Assembly: GCA_024704765.1 (NCBI GenBank) | Contig: JAKMXF010000014.1 | Location: forward strand, 1-64,000 | Length of the DNA: 64,000 nt | Direction: 5' to 3' | Source of the DNA: Oopsacas minuta | Lineage: Eukaryota > Porifera > Hexactinellida > Lyssacinosida > Leucopsacidae | Notes under the pieces: model-generated | The model's input: only the letters and a program-made list of their open reading frames with translations | Database searches by the model: none | Told to the model about the DNA's origin: nothing | Part shown: positions 30,232-43,300 of the stretch, piece by piece | Layout: each line of letters opens with the position of its first letter | Position numbering within the stretch: position 1 is the stretch's first letter | Made by a program: the position numbers and the translations under genes

Positions 30232-31698
30232 ATGCATCTAGTACAAAGGTATGTATCCTGTTTAACTGGGCCGCAACTGTATTACACATATTTAGATGGG
30301 ACTCAGTCACCGTATCAGTATAATCGCATAGAAAGGTGGTCAGATCCACCAATCAGATTCTTCACTCGTTTCTATACACTCCTAATACTGTGTAGTCCTG
30401 TATGCTTATTCATACCATTTGGAGGGTTTATTATTCCAGGATTCCTCGTGGTTCTATCCATCCTGTATCTACTCAGAGGTGTAGGGAGAGTACGTAGTCC
30501 AGTTTATAGAAAGTTCATTACAGATTTACTTAATGATATCAAACAATGTAGAGAGAAAATGTATTACGAAACAACCAAGTTATATGATTTTGATATTTCT
30601 GTACTTCCTCCATTGTACTGTCAAAATCAATCCAAATTGTGTCCAGAAATACATATTCAACCTAAACACCATTTGGATTGGCTGCTAGCTATTCTATTGT
30701 CATGTTTTGTTTATCCAGGAAGTATAAGATTTACATATTACTCGAAATCAAAGGAGCTCTCGAAATCTCGCTATAATATATTAACGAAATATAATGGATT
30801 ACGAGCTAGATTAGGTTGTAATAGCCGTCAGTTAATAGACACAATATATGCGGCATCAGCTAATAGCAGAGAAAATATATTAGTAATAGCTTGTAAGGGT
30901 AATTACAGTTTCTATGAGTCACGCGGTATGACGTCATGGATCACGCGGGGTTACGCGTGTATAGGATGGAATCATTGTGGGTATGGTTACAGTACAGGGT
31001 CCCCAACAGGTCGCCAGGAGATGGAGGCGATAATAACTATTGTGTCATATGCTGTTGAAGTATTGAAGTATCCTATTGATAGCATCTTGTTACATGGTAA
31101 TTCTATTGGTGGATTTACTGCTTGTTATGCATGTGCTGCTTTCCCGAGTATCCGTGGTTTAATTCTTGAGTCTACTTTTGATGATATCAATTGTCTAGTG
31201 TCTGCTCTAGTACCGCGGTTTCTACCACGTAATTTGATAAAAATCGCACTACGCTATTGTTATGATCTAAACAATATTGTATATTTGATACAGTACGGAG
31301 GGCCAATAACTATGATACGTAAAACTGATGATACGCTTATGAGAAGTGAAGCGGGAAATATAGGGAGTAATAGAGCCAATTTCTTACTGCTTGCGGTTAT
31401 GAAAGAGAGATATAGTGATTTGTTTGTAAATAAGGATTGTATTGAAAGTGTGAAAATCTGGTTAAATGCCGATCAGGATATGAGAAATGAAATTGAGAAG
31501 AGTTTGAATAAAGTTCAATGTGTGTCACATCTAACACATTTTGATTTAACAACTTTGCTAAATGTGAGTGAAGATTTTAAGAAAGAACTCGCGGTTTTTA
31601 TCGCAACTCAATTTATGAAAAATCAGAATTCTGCACATTCTACGAATATTAGTGGTAGTTTCTATAAACCTCCAGCGCACATTCCATGGAACAATTAA
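30232..31698 (+). CDS. ABHD16A: ABHD16A-like phosphatidylserine/monoacylglycerol lipase
   Basis: This 488-residue single-exon protein aligns with animal ABHD16A (BAT5) along its length. Two hydrophobic segments at about 43-82 precede an alpha/beta-hydrolase domain. Blocks include VIACKGNYSFYE, GYACIGWNHCGYGYSTGSP (family GWNHPGFxGSTGxP), the nucleophile elbow HGNSIGGF (Ser291) and RKTDDT (family RRTKDE), followed by SNRANFLLLAVMKERY. In mammals ABHD16A hydrolyses phosphatidylserine to lysophosphatidylserine at the ER membrane. The elbow is G-N-S-I-G here and W-S-I-G-G in mammals; the serine is retained. I did not confidently place the catalytic histidine. The start follows an ATG with no alternative nearby. 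Confidence 0.88.
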   Translation: MHLVQRYVSCLTGPQLYYTYLDGTQSPYQYNRIERWSDPPIRFFTRFYTLLILCSPVCLFIPFGGFIIPGFLVVLSILYLLRGVGRVRSPVYRKFITDLLNDIKQCREKMYYETTKLYDFDISVLPPLYCQNQSKLCPEIHIQPKHHLDWLLAILLSCFVYPGSIRFTYYSKSKELSKSRYNILTKYNGLRARLGCNSRQLIDTIYAASANSRENILVIACKGNYSFYESRGMTSWITRGYACIGWNHCGYGYSTGSPTGRQEMEAIITIVSYAVEVLKYPIDSILLHGNSIGGFTACYACAAFPSIRGLILESTFDDINCLVSALVPRFLPRNLIKIALRYCYDLNNIVYLIQYGGPITMIRKTDDTLMRSEAGNIGSNRANFLLLAVMKERYSDLFVNKDCIESVKIWLNADQDMRNEIEKSLNKVQCVSHLTHFDLTTLLNVSEDFKKELAVFIATQFMKNQNSAHSTNISGSFYKPPAHIPWNN

Positions 31699-33059
31699 TG
31701 TTGCTAAGCTATTGTATTATATTTGATCAAACTTTTGTATTAAAATGGGTTTTATTTATTTTTTTATTTTATTTTTATCTTTTCGATTAATTTCCTCTAA
31801 TACCTTCGGAGCCGTTCAAACGATAATTATGTAACGCAAAATTTCATAATTTTGTCCACTCCCCTCCCTGTGTCACGCTATTTCACCGTTTTGTAATACA
31901 AAAAGAATGGGTCTGTTACACTTCGCCCCCTCCCCTCGTAGCGTTACTTAACGTCTTAACGGCCCTTGAATAATGTTGCAAAAGATCGATTTAAACGTAG
32001 GAAGGTACGAAAATTCCAGATACGTGATTTCCAAGAGACCATATTTCCGAGACCAAATTTCCGGATACGAAAGTTCCGCCATTCATTCGCGCGCTAATTT
32101 AATCTATTTCAAATGTTCTACGGTTCTACCCCTCAAAATCGCGCTACTTTCATTCGTCCCTAAGTGATTTCCTTCCTTGTTACTTCCGTTCTGTTAATTT
32201 AATAGAGCTATAATTTCCTGTAATTAAGTACTAATATTATTCTTACCATTATAGATCCAAGAAGAATACTTTTGTATTACGTAAAGAACTCAGGTAAGAT
32301 ATTTAATTATTATCTATATTTGGCTTGGTGAATTTACTTTATCTTGTTGCCTTACAATTGCAGATATTTTGTATTTGATTACATTAAGTCTTATCTTATC
32401 GCTAAATTTTGAATTGTAAGATATTATAATTTTGGGTAAGAAATGTTGCCAAACTATTGCACTTTTTGTATGGATTATACAGCTAACGACACAAAATGAG
32501 AGAAGGAATTAGCCCAGTTTGGCTCCTGAGTTTTTATCACAATAGTGACTGGTTGTATGTCCAATTATGCTTGTTAATGAATATACTAACAATCGAACCT
32601 CCGAGATCCGGGAACTTCCCTAAGACGCGTATGATTTCTAACAAATTCAAAATGTATTCGCCAATTTAGCTAATTTCCCTTAATAGAATTGACTTTTGGT
32701 GCATTCAAATACATTTCTACGTTCCTTAGCCACTACCAATGTGAGATATTAATAATTGTGATTAGAACTCTTTATGACTCTATAGAGCCATAGAGGTAGT
32801 GTTAGATTACGCTACCTGGATCTTTCCAGGTTTACCTCCACATTCATTATACATTCCTGGGGCGTAACTATAAATGCCAGAGCGAGCAGGCAGAGATGAA
32901 TAATCCCTAATATTAGGAAAAGGTCAAAGGAAACCAAATATGTTTTACATGAAGTCATATTGAATTGTTACTATATAGTGCTTGGTAATTAAAGGGGGAT
33001 CATTTGTACCAAACCTTGACGATTTGGTACATATGGTTCCGGGGCCAAATATCTAGCTG

Positions 33060-33300
33060 GGCCATATGTACCAGAACACGTTGTCAAGGAAAGGATTTAT
33101 GGAATGTTGAATTCGAAATTCACAATTCTGAGTTGTCACATAACTATCGATTTATCGTGTTTATCAACAAATAGAACAGAATTTAATATAACTTGACTGA
33201 ATTTATCGAATATGCTGAATCCGATTTTAACACTTTTGCATTAATCATATGTTTGTTGTTTTTATGATAATTTAGTCTACAAATATTTGAAATATTAATT
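33060..33300. repeat. Dispersed composite repeat, inverted copy
   Basis: GTTGTCAAGGAAAGGATTTA, then GTCACATAACTATCGATTTA, TATGCTGAATCCGATTTTAA and ATTAATCATATGTTTGTTG are reverse complements of blocks at 17141-17330, in the same relative order. Confidence 0.6.
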
Positions 33301-33362
33301 CCTTTTATGGTCCCCCTGGATATTTGGTCCCGAAGGACCATTTATACCAAATTATATGCAGT

Positions 33363-33472
33363 GGTTCCCAACCTTTTCAACCTGTGGACCCTTATTCCAA
33401 TTTTAACACATTCTGTGTGCCCCTCCCATAGATTGTAATAGATCATCAGGACCGTAGGTTTAGGACCGTTGC
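33363..33472. mobile_element. hAT-like MITE, decayed
   Basis: CAGTGGTTCCCAACCTTTTC, then CCAATTTTAACACATTCTGT and a terminal GACCGTTG match the element at 17515-17635. No target duplication remains. Confidence 0.6.
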
Positions 33473-33968
33473 TCTAATGTGACTTAATCAAGCTTATCCG
33501 ACTGTAAATCTGTAATTCAATAAAATTCCTGAAATGAATTATTCGAAATATCACTATTCTAATTCATAACACATTTGTGAATTTTGTTCTGAAGCTATGA
33601 TGTGTGTTTTAGGTTCCTCTAGATATCGTAACCAATCTTGGTACGCTGGGAATGTCTGACTCGTCCAGAGCCTTACCCGTAATTTATCATTATCAGTTGA
33701 TCACCTGGTACTACCCTCGATTTGTCCTCTTCAAGTTTCGATATAATGTTTTCGACGTTGGGTCCAATTGGGCAGGTTCACGACCCTAACGTATAGCTTC
33801 CGGGCTGTCCAATGAGTCCAACACGAGTTCTATTCTCCTAATTCACATCTCGTATCAGTCACTAAAATATCGTGTGTAGAATTGTCTTTCCCGCTAGCCA
33901 AATTTCTTTGTAAGATACATACTTCAGTTGGTTAGTTTAATATATTAAATTTCAAAATAGCTCCGTAT

Positions 33969-34181
33969 GTAACCTTAACTAATAAGATTCCTAATACCCT
34001 GACAATATACGGATTTACTTTCACAATGAATTATTATTTATAACTTTAACTAATAAGATTCCTAATACCCTGACAATATACGGATTTACTATCACAATGA
34101 ATTATTATTTGTAACTTTAACTAATAAGATTCCTAATACCCTGACAATTTGCAGATTTACTATCACAATGAATTATTATTT
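33969..34181. repeat. Tandem repeat, 71 bp x 3
   Basis: Three consecutive units each contain AACTAATAAGATTCCTAATA and ACAATGAATTATTATTT, with starts at 33977, 34048 and 34119 (period 71). Units 1 and 2 are almost identical; the third has a few changes. They end about 195 bases before the start codon of the lectin/FN3 receptor. Confidence 0.9.
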
Positions 34182-34375
34182 TATCACTGTGTAAGAAATT
34201 TTCCCAAACTATCAATGTTTTTGCGAAAAAAATTGCTATTGTCAGGACTTTTTCCTAACTCCAACGTTTTTCGTTTCTAATATAAATGCCCCAACTTTTT
34301 ACTTAATTCCAACTTAAAATATTTTCAATAATCTTTTCATTTCCAAAAATCAATAAAACGATTCCAACTAATATT

Positions 34376-37300
34376 ATGGCATTTCATATCTTCGCCATAA
34401 TATCTCTACTATTATTGCTGACTAAAGGTATACTATTATATTACATATTTTCACTTATAATAATGCTTACTATTTTCAATATATTTATTACTTACAACTA
34501 GCTTTATTCATTAATGAATTAATATAAATAATTACAGTTTTCATTTTTAGAAAAGTATTTGTACGATTAAATAGCAAATCTTTACGTAAACACAATTCAA
34601 GTTATCCTTTATTGTCTTAACGAATGATTAAATATTAGTTAGATTTATTTATCGTATAACTTTTAACAAACATATCCGAGTGACGTCATTTATTCTACGT
34701 GTATTGTTAAGTCATAAACTTAGCTAGTGTTTTATTGCATTTATAATTATCACATGCATTAACGTGTAGAATTTAACTATCAACTAATTTACATTATAGA
34801 TTTATCAGTTAGCTATTAACACGTCGGCAGCTTCGAAATTGATCTGGTCTGGCCATTGAACTCTTTTGTGTCTTCACCGAAGGTCTATGCCGCATTTACA
34901 CAGGGGGTCAGGGGGAAGCGTACCCCCACTGCTGGTCTGTCGGCTGGACATTTTTTTCGATTCAATAATCGACGTCCAATGTATAGAGGGAGGCTACAAG
35001 TATCTTAATTGAATTTTATAGTTTTAGTGCTAGATTTCATTAACTAACTGAACTAATAGTTTCTCATCAAAAGAAATCCATTCAAGTATTCTTAATTAAT
35101 TAATTAAAACTAACAGCTGACGAATGAAATTGAAACATAACTTTTCTATTAATATTATAACCTATGGCCATCCATGATCCAGGGGGTATATACGTGTAAC
35201 TCAACAAAAATATTGTTTAATATGAATCGCTATTAATTTGTTTAACCACGCAAACTATTCAAAATGTTTTCTTTTAGGAAGCATTGGACAAACAACATGT
35301 GATGTATCAGCTAACGGCACATGCTACCTCTTTGTTAAGGAGTCTGCAGATTGGCAAACTTCGGAGGACTATTGTGAGACATGGGGTGGTCACTTGGTTA
35401 GTATTCATAATGATGAAGAACTGGATGTAGTTAGTACGCTGACGAACGGATACTATATTTGGATCGGAATGACAGACAGTGCCACTGAAAGCGTTTGGGA
35501 GTGGGTTGACGGTTCCAACAATGCCTATAATCAGTTTACCCGAGATCCTCCCTATGATTACTACGGTAATCAGGACTGTGCAATCATGTATTCTTATAGC
35601 TATGATTACTACTACTCATACTACTACTACTATATGCGCTCTTACACGTATTTGTATTGGGATGATTCCTACTGTCATTACACCAGGTATTCTGTATGCA
35701 GTCAAGTTGGTGAGTTTTCTTTAATATTAATTAACCCGCTTCGCTTGCTATGCCCCTCCGTGGCGGGAAATTGATGTTTGGTACTCTCGAATTTATCATG
35801 GTTCATCCAAAATAATTATTATGAGATGTTGTGTGATATTAGAACTTCTACTTACCATTTAGTTATTGAACTTCGTACTTCATGCCTCAAGTATTGAGAA
35901 ATTCTCAAAATTTTCAGTGTGTGAATTTTCGTCCAAGACTTGGCTTTTCCGAGCAAGACCCAAAATATCCTTAAATTCCAAAGCCATAAGGGTCTTCAAT
36001 AAATTCCTAACATATTTACATCCTAATATATTTTCCTGATAATACAAATATATTTGTTGCTAAGTTCTTTGAAAATAGCCATAAAATCTGAATACGTATA
36101 TTAAGGATAATATTATATATTCTAATTTCGTTTAGTACCAATGCCATCTGAACCTCGTAGCCTTGAAGTAGCAAATGCAACCTCAACCAGTTTGACAATT
36201 AAATGGGAGGCTCCTCTTGAACATAACGATTCACTAACTCAGTATTCTGTTAAATATTACGGTCAAGAGCTTGACACTGAAGAGAGGGAGATAGTAATCA
36301 CACAATCCTTACTTGAGAATCAAGTATTCACGATCTACGATCTAGAGGAAGCTAATGAATATACTATATCTGTAGCAGCTTCTACTGCAGGAGGAGCTGG
36401 TAGTGCTTTAACCATCATGAATCAAATGACGTTGGAAGATGGTAAGTATGCTAATACCTTCGAATAATACTCTATAGTGATCTTTGTACAATTTTTCTAT
36501 TTTCTATATACTTAACCGTTAAACCAAGGTTGATTGATCGAACCAAATACTGAACTATTCTGTTGCGAATTGTGTACCTCCTTGCGAAATCGTGGAATTG
36601 TCCTTTACAATATTTATAAATTTTATTTGACAATGATTTCGACATTAATCTACATCTTTCCTAATTTCTAGTTCCTTCTCTTGCACCTACTATTGAAGGT
36701 GCTTATTCATCTGTCGCAACTGAGATAGAGTTAACTTGGAATCCACCAGAGCTTGAATATCGTAACGGTATAATAACTCAGTATACTATTAGCTATGAAG
36801 GGAGAACAAGAGACACTAATCTTCGTGAAATAACAAGAGATGCAACTCTACCAAGAATGCTTACATTGACTAACTTAGAAGAATACAATCAGTATAAGAT
36901 TGAGATTACAGCTAATACAGCTGTTGGAGCTGGACCTGCTGCTGCTTCGTTCGTTAGGACAGCTGCTGATGGTGAGTTAGTTTATTTAAAATATGATTAA
37001 AATAACAATAAGAAGTATGGGGATAAATAACAATAAGAAGTATAGGGATAAATAACAATAAGAAGTATAGGGATAAATAACAATAAGAAGTATAGGGATA
37101 AATAACAATAAGAAGTATAGGGATAAATAACAAACAAGCAAACATAGCATTTTCACATTTTACTATAATACCTCAAAGAGATATTTTTATATATATAATT
37201 ATTTCAAATAGCTCCAAGTGCGCCAGTAACAAACCATACAGTATCACCTCTAACATCAACGGAATTATTCGTGTCATGGAATCCTCCAGCTCTGGAAGAC

Positions 37301-40300
37301 AGAAATGGAGTTCTCAGCTATAAGATTAGCCATAAGGGTCCCTCGGCTAGCACCTACACGACTATAGGAGTTACTACAATGCTAACATTCAGTGTAACTG
37401 GATTAGAGGAAGCATATACTTATGATATACAGGTTACACCTGTATCTGTTGGATTGGATGGTCCTGAATCTGTAGTCAGTGGTACTACCTTGGAGGATGG
37501 TGAGTTTATGTTCATGTTATATAGTAGACTAATAGTGCTGACAGCAAGCATCATTTCTAGTCTATGGACTGTTTTTCTAATTAATTCGATAGTATTTATT
37601 TGTATCATTACGTCATATATGTATTTCTCTATAGTTCCTCATATGTCAGCTCGTAATATAATCCTCTCAAACAGTGCATATAATATGCTAACAGTAACAT
37701 GGGATCCCCCTAGTAGTGAGAACCAGAATGGTGTTATCATCGAATACGTCATCATATTCTTTGGGGTGGGATTAGATGAACAAGAACGTATGGCTACTCT
37801 ATCAACCTCTGTACCCAATTTTGTTACTTCATACACTGCTACAAATCTAGAAGCAGATACTTCTTATACATTCTCTATCATCGCTTATACTTCAATAGGA
37901 TCTGGACCTGCTATGACAGTGACTGGATTTACTACTGATATAACTGGTTAGTCAAATCCTGTTATAATCAATTCATATATAACGAAACTGTTTATTAATA
38001 ATGAAAATGTTAAATTTCTATACTAATAGTAAACATTTATAATTACAATCTCCTATATCTAGCTCCCAGCAGTTCTCCCAATGACGTCACAGTAACAGCC
38101 ACATCTTCCACTAGTCTACATGTCACCTGGTCTGAAGTAGATCTGATAGATCGTAACGGTCCTATTTCCAGCTATACAGTATACTACACAGGTCTTAGAC
38201 TACAACCTGAGACTAAAAGTATAACTGTATTATCTACTGTTTATGAGGCTATGATTGAGTCATTGGAAGAGAATAGTGAATACTCTGTTACTGTATCTGC
38301 TTCTACATCAGCGGGAGAGGGGCCTAAGAACCAAGCAGTAACGGAAACTACATTTTCTGATAGTAAGTTCTTATACTTTTTATTGAAATAAAAGATTAAA
38401 ATATTCCAACATTTTCAGTGAAAACATCATAGAATTTTTCTGCTAAAAATTCCTTAACTTAAAATTATTTTTTGACAGATTTATATAATTATCTTCTCCA
38501 GTACCTTCTGCTTCTGTATCCAATCTAAACGCAACGGCACAGAGCGCTGGATCAATCCTAGTAGAATTTGATGAGCTAGCTTATGCTGATAGAAACGGAG
38601 ACCTAGCTGGTTACCAAATAATGTACTGGAGGAATGCAGATGATTCTAGAATACATACTAAACTGGTACAATCAGCTGCAGAGACAGGGCGTGTATCTGT
38701 GTTAATTAGAAGTCTCATGCCTTACACTTCTTACAGAATAGAAGTAGCAGCCACTACTGTTATCGGTACTGGACAAGTATCAATGATACCATCAGTATAC
38801 ACACACGAAGATAGTAAGTTTATAGAATTTATCTTACGCACTAACCCTTATCCGAGTTTTACTGTAGTTATAATTTCAATTCTCACGAGAAATTCCAATT
38901 TTCATGAGCTGTCACCTGAAGCTATTTTAACTCTCTTTTTATAATTACGGATCTTATTGCCTTTATTAATAGTATATAAATTTCAAATTTTGATAAAGAA
39001 CATTCATAATGAAAATATTCACAAAACTGATGGGAGTATCAAATATGAAATAACTACAAAACGAATTAATGAATAGCATATTCTCCCAAATTCAATTTGA
39101 CTTTACCTTTCCTTCTCTCTCTCTCTAGTTCCAATAATTGAGATTTCTTCTACAACTGGATCTGCTACAGGTCCTCACACAGCTAGCCTATTCTGGAATA
39201 AACCTAATTGTGCTAATGAGACTCAAATAGCTAATACCTTATACAATATAACCTACCGTTATACCGACCATCTGCAGATAGAACATACAGATTCCATTGT
39301 GACGTCAAATAACTTCATGCCAGTCGAAAGTCTATTACCTTATACTGAGTATACATTTGATGTTACAACATTCACTGGAGCAGGAGTAGGATCAGTTGGG
39401 CCAAGGGAAGTCATCAGGACCAATCCTAAGGGTAAGATTTATTTGAAAACTATATTAAGTGTAAATTTCACTAAGATTTTTGTAAGAAAATCCTTGAATT
39501 CTTCAAAAGAATTTTCATAGCAGTTCCCAAGATTATTGATATTATTATAGGCAACATTTCCTATATATTATATTATACTTTATTCCCTATAGCTCCATCT
39601 ATGTCAGCTAGCCAGGTTATCCTTGAGGCTATTAACTCTACATCAATCCGTGTAACATGTCATCCTCCAGCCCTCGATCATCAGAATGGCCTCCTACACT
39701 CCTATGCTATCTTCTATACAGGAAATTTGTTTGATACAAATATGCGAGAGGTTGTATTCGAATTGTCTGGCGTCACATTTCCCGAGAATAAATCTAGAGA
39801 ATTCGTAATTACTGACTTGATGGAATATGAAGAGTATTCTATTATGGTTAGAGTAAGTACTAGTGCAGGATACAGTCAGTATACTGATGCAGATATGGTC
39901 AGGACAGCTGAAGGAGGTTTGTATTATATTATACTAACTGTTTCCTCGAGTATTGGAAATTTGGAAGACAAAATATTGCAGGAATTTGAAACTTAAAGAT
40001 TTGAGAAAAACTAAAGAAAATATCTAAATCGAATTTCTGTAAAATATTTTGAATCAGAAAAATATCATTTTTGAACTTATTTCGCCCTCTGTATGAATTT
40101 ATCATATGATTAATCATCCTTCTCTCTACAGCTCCCACTGAAGCCCCCCAGGACGTAATGTCTGCAATTTCCAACTCAACTTGCATACAGATAGAATGGA
40201 GTCCTCCTCCAGTCACCTCTCAGAGAGGAGCTATAACCTCTTATACCATCAAGTACCAGGGAGTAGAACGTGATACATCTGTACAAACTGAAATGGTACC

Positions 40301-43300
40301 GGTAACTCCCAATTTCCCTGACATGAGTCATCAATCTCATTTGGTCTGTGATCTGATGGAAGATACTACCTACAAGGTTAATATTTTGTGTGAGAATTCT
40401 GCTGGAGCTAGTCGTTACAGTCTGGGTGTTAATTTTAAGACAGAAGAAGCAGGTAATAATTGTATAAACACATTCTAACTTTATCATGGACATATAGGGC
40501 ATCTTTGTATGATGAATAGTTCGAATAATAGCCAATTCGGAAATCCATGCGGAATACTATTTGCTAATAGGCAAACTCAATAATACTTCTAAATAATGCA
40601 TACAATTAAAATATTTACACTCCCAAAGTTGTATAATGGTTTTTCCCGATTTCCTGCAACAAACTTCAAAAATATACTCAGTAGTATTATAATATATTTC
40701 TTTTAATAGCTCCAACTGAAGCTCCCTCTAACCTCGCAGTAACATCACACACCCCTCAAATATCTACACTCACATGGACAGCTCCAGCTTCTGAACATCA
40801 GAACGGAATAATCACCTATTACAATATTCTACTATCAGAAGGAGGAAACTCTCCTTCCCTTATCATGGCTCCTTCTCTAAGCTTCGATCTTAAACCTCTC
40901 AAGGCTCATACTAGTTATACTGTTACTGTAGCAGCTGTGACGTCAGCAGGAAGTGGTCCTTTTGCTTCCTTCACCTTCATGACTCCACAAGATGGTGAGT
41001 TTCAAAACTTTCATTAATTAGTACGCAAGGTTTGATAATATCGATATCGATTAAATTCTGCGATATAAAATACCTGATAAGTTTCGATATTTTTTGGGAA
41101 TTATTGTCAAAAATTTTCCAAACCTTTTAATACGTTTAATAATCCTCTATACTTTATTTATTATTCTATTTCTTACAGTTCCTACTCATGGTGTATCTTC
41201 TCTAATGCTAACATCACGTACCGCTACCACACTATCCTTGAGCTGGATGGCTCCTCTCCTCTCTCAGAGAAGAGGTGTCCTACTACACTACAAATTGAGT
41301 TATTACGGATTCCAGATTGACACCAGCTTACACACAATAATAGTAGAATTAGGTGATGTAGATGCTGTAACACAATACACTATTGAAGGATTGGAAGAGG
41401 CTACTAACTACACTGTAGAGGTTATGGTTGTTGGACAGATAGGCGATGGACCAGTTGCAAGACTTACCCACCTATGTACACTACCAATAGGTAATATATT
41501 AATTTTATTCGTATGTAATTACGAAATTAGAAGCTGAAATATGAAAATACTTACAAACTATAAATTTCTGTATATAATACATTTTCTTGTTTATAGCCCC
41601 AACTGGTGCAGTCATTGACCTTGAGCTTGTATCTGTGACGTCACGTTACTCCATAATCAGCTGGATGCCTCCACTCCCCTCCGAGCATAACGGTCCCCTT
41701 GGAGACTACAAAATAACCGTGACCAGCAGCTCCGGGAATGTGATGTACACATCAACGCAGACCTCATATCGTATTGAAGATTTAATGGAACATACTATGT
41801 ATACTGTATCTGTTGTTAGTAGTAATATGGAAGGAGATGGACCTGAAGCTACCCTATCATTCACTACCCTTAAAAATGGTTAGTTCTTATGCATAACAAG
41901 CTTTATTTGACACAATACAGAATATGTAAACAGATAAACAAATATTTAAACTAACAAGTAACAACAACAAACAAATAATCAAATACAGAAACGAATAAGT
42001 AACTTTGCGACAAATTAACAAAACAAACAAATCAACAAACAAAAATTACTTTATTGAATACAACAATTAATCAAACTTAGCAAAGATTAATCACCAAATT
42101 TCAATATTCCCAATACATTTATAATTCCCAATCATTTAGTACCATCTGGTGCTCCTACAAACTTTACTGTATCAAACATCGATACAAACAGTCTACTAGC
42201 TCACTGGAGTCCCCCTGCCCCTGAGGATCGTAACGGAGATCTGACAGAATACCTATTGCTCTATATGGGAGAGATGATGGATACTTCAATGCGTAGTGTA
42301 CGAATAATGGTAGCAGATGGTGAAGAAGAATTGGATCAGAGTTATCTACTAGAAGGATTAGAAGAATACACTAGTTATACTCTAGTGCTGTCAGTATTGA
42401 ATGATAAGGGAGAGAGTCCTGTCGTGAGACTACAGAATGTTCAAACTCTCCCTATTGGTAAGAATATAACTTTAATAATGATAAAATATTTAGGATATAA
42501 GTTTCCGATTTGTTATTTTTCCGAAACTTCCAAAACAACTACAAAATCAAACATATTTGGCTATAATTAATTATATTAAGCCATCAATAGCAATTTATGA
42601 CGTCATACTACATTTCTATAGCTCCATCCAGTGCTGTATCAGGACTCAAAATCGACACACTCAGCTCTACAGATGCTCTTATCTCATGGACATCTCCTGA
42701 AGTTAGTACCATTAACGGAGCTGGTTTCCACTATAAAATCTACCTATCAGCTGGTACATTGGATAGAACTAGAAGAGATAGCGAAGGGACTGTGATGACT
42801 ACAGAAGGACATCATGTTATGCTAAAAGATCTCTCTCCTGCTACCTCTTACTCTCTGTCTGTAGAACCTAGTAATGATCAAGGAAATGGACCTTCTAGCA
42901 TGCTGGATATTAATACTATGGAAGATGGTGAGTATTGTTATATGATCTTTATACTGATTGATAATTACCTTAACATTATTATTTACATCTCTCCTCCTAT
43001 TCAGTTCCATCTGCACCAGTACAAAACGTTACACTAACCAGTATCACTGCTACCAGTTTGTCTGTTAGCTGGACAGCTCCCCCCGTAGCGGACCAGAACG
43101 GAGCTATCCTTCTCTACACAGTACAGGTATCAGCTGTAAACTCAGCTTACATACAGTCAGTGACATCACAGGAATTGATCGCAGAAATAACAGGATTACA
43201 TGCTGATACTCTCTATACTGTTGTGGTTACTCCAGAGACTAGTATGGGTTCCGGTGTGGATAGTACTCCTATTGAGTTTATTACAATGGAATCTGGTAAG

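Larger units (their letters stand above)
31699..34375. other. Intergenic region, 2.7 kb, repeat-rich
   Basis: No gene was identified. Two small patches look exon-like but I cannot place them. One (32256-32293) is flanked by TTATAG and GTAAGA. The other is a 58-codon open stretch after an AG at about 33612 (VPLDIVTNLGTLGMSDSSRA…). A GCGTAACTA…GAGCGAGCAGGCAG relic at 32868-32915 matches the duplicated C-D spacer. Other repeats here are listed separately. Confidence 0.4.

Noticed and set aside
32256-32293. Exon-like 38-base segment with good splice borders
   Set aside because: It is too short to identify, with no neighbouring exon that joins it in frame; noted only in the intergenic entry.
36998-37122. 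CRISPR-like regular repeat
   Set aside because: Units are contiguous with no spacers; it is a minisatellite in a eukaryotic intron.
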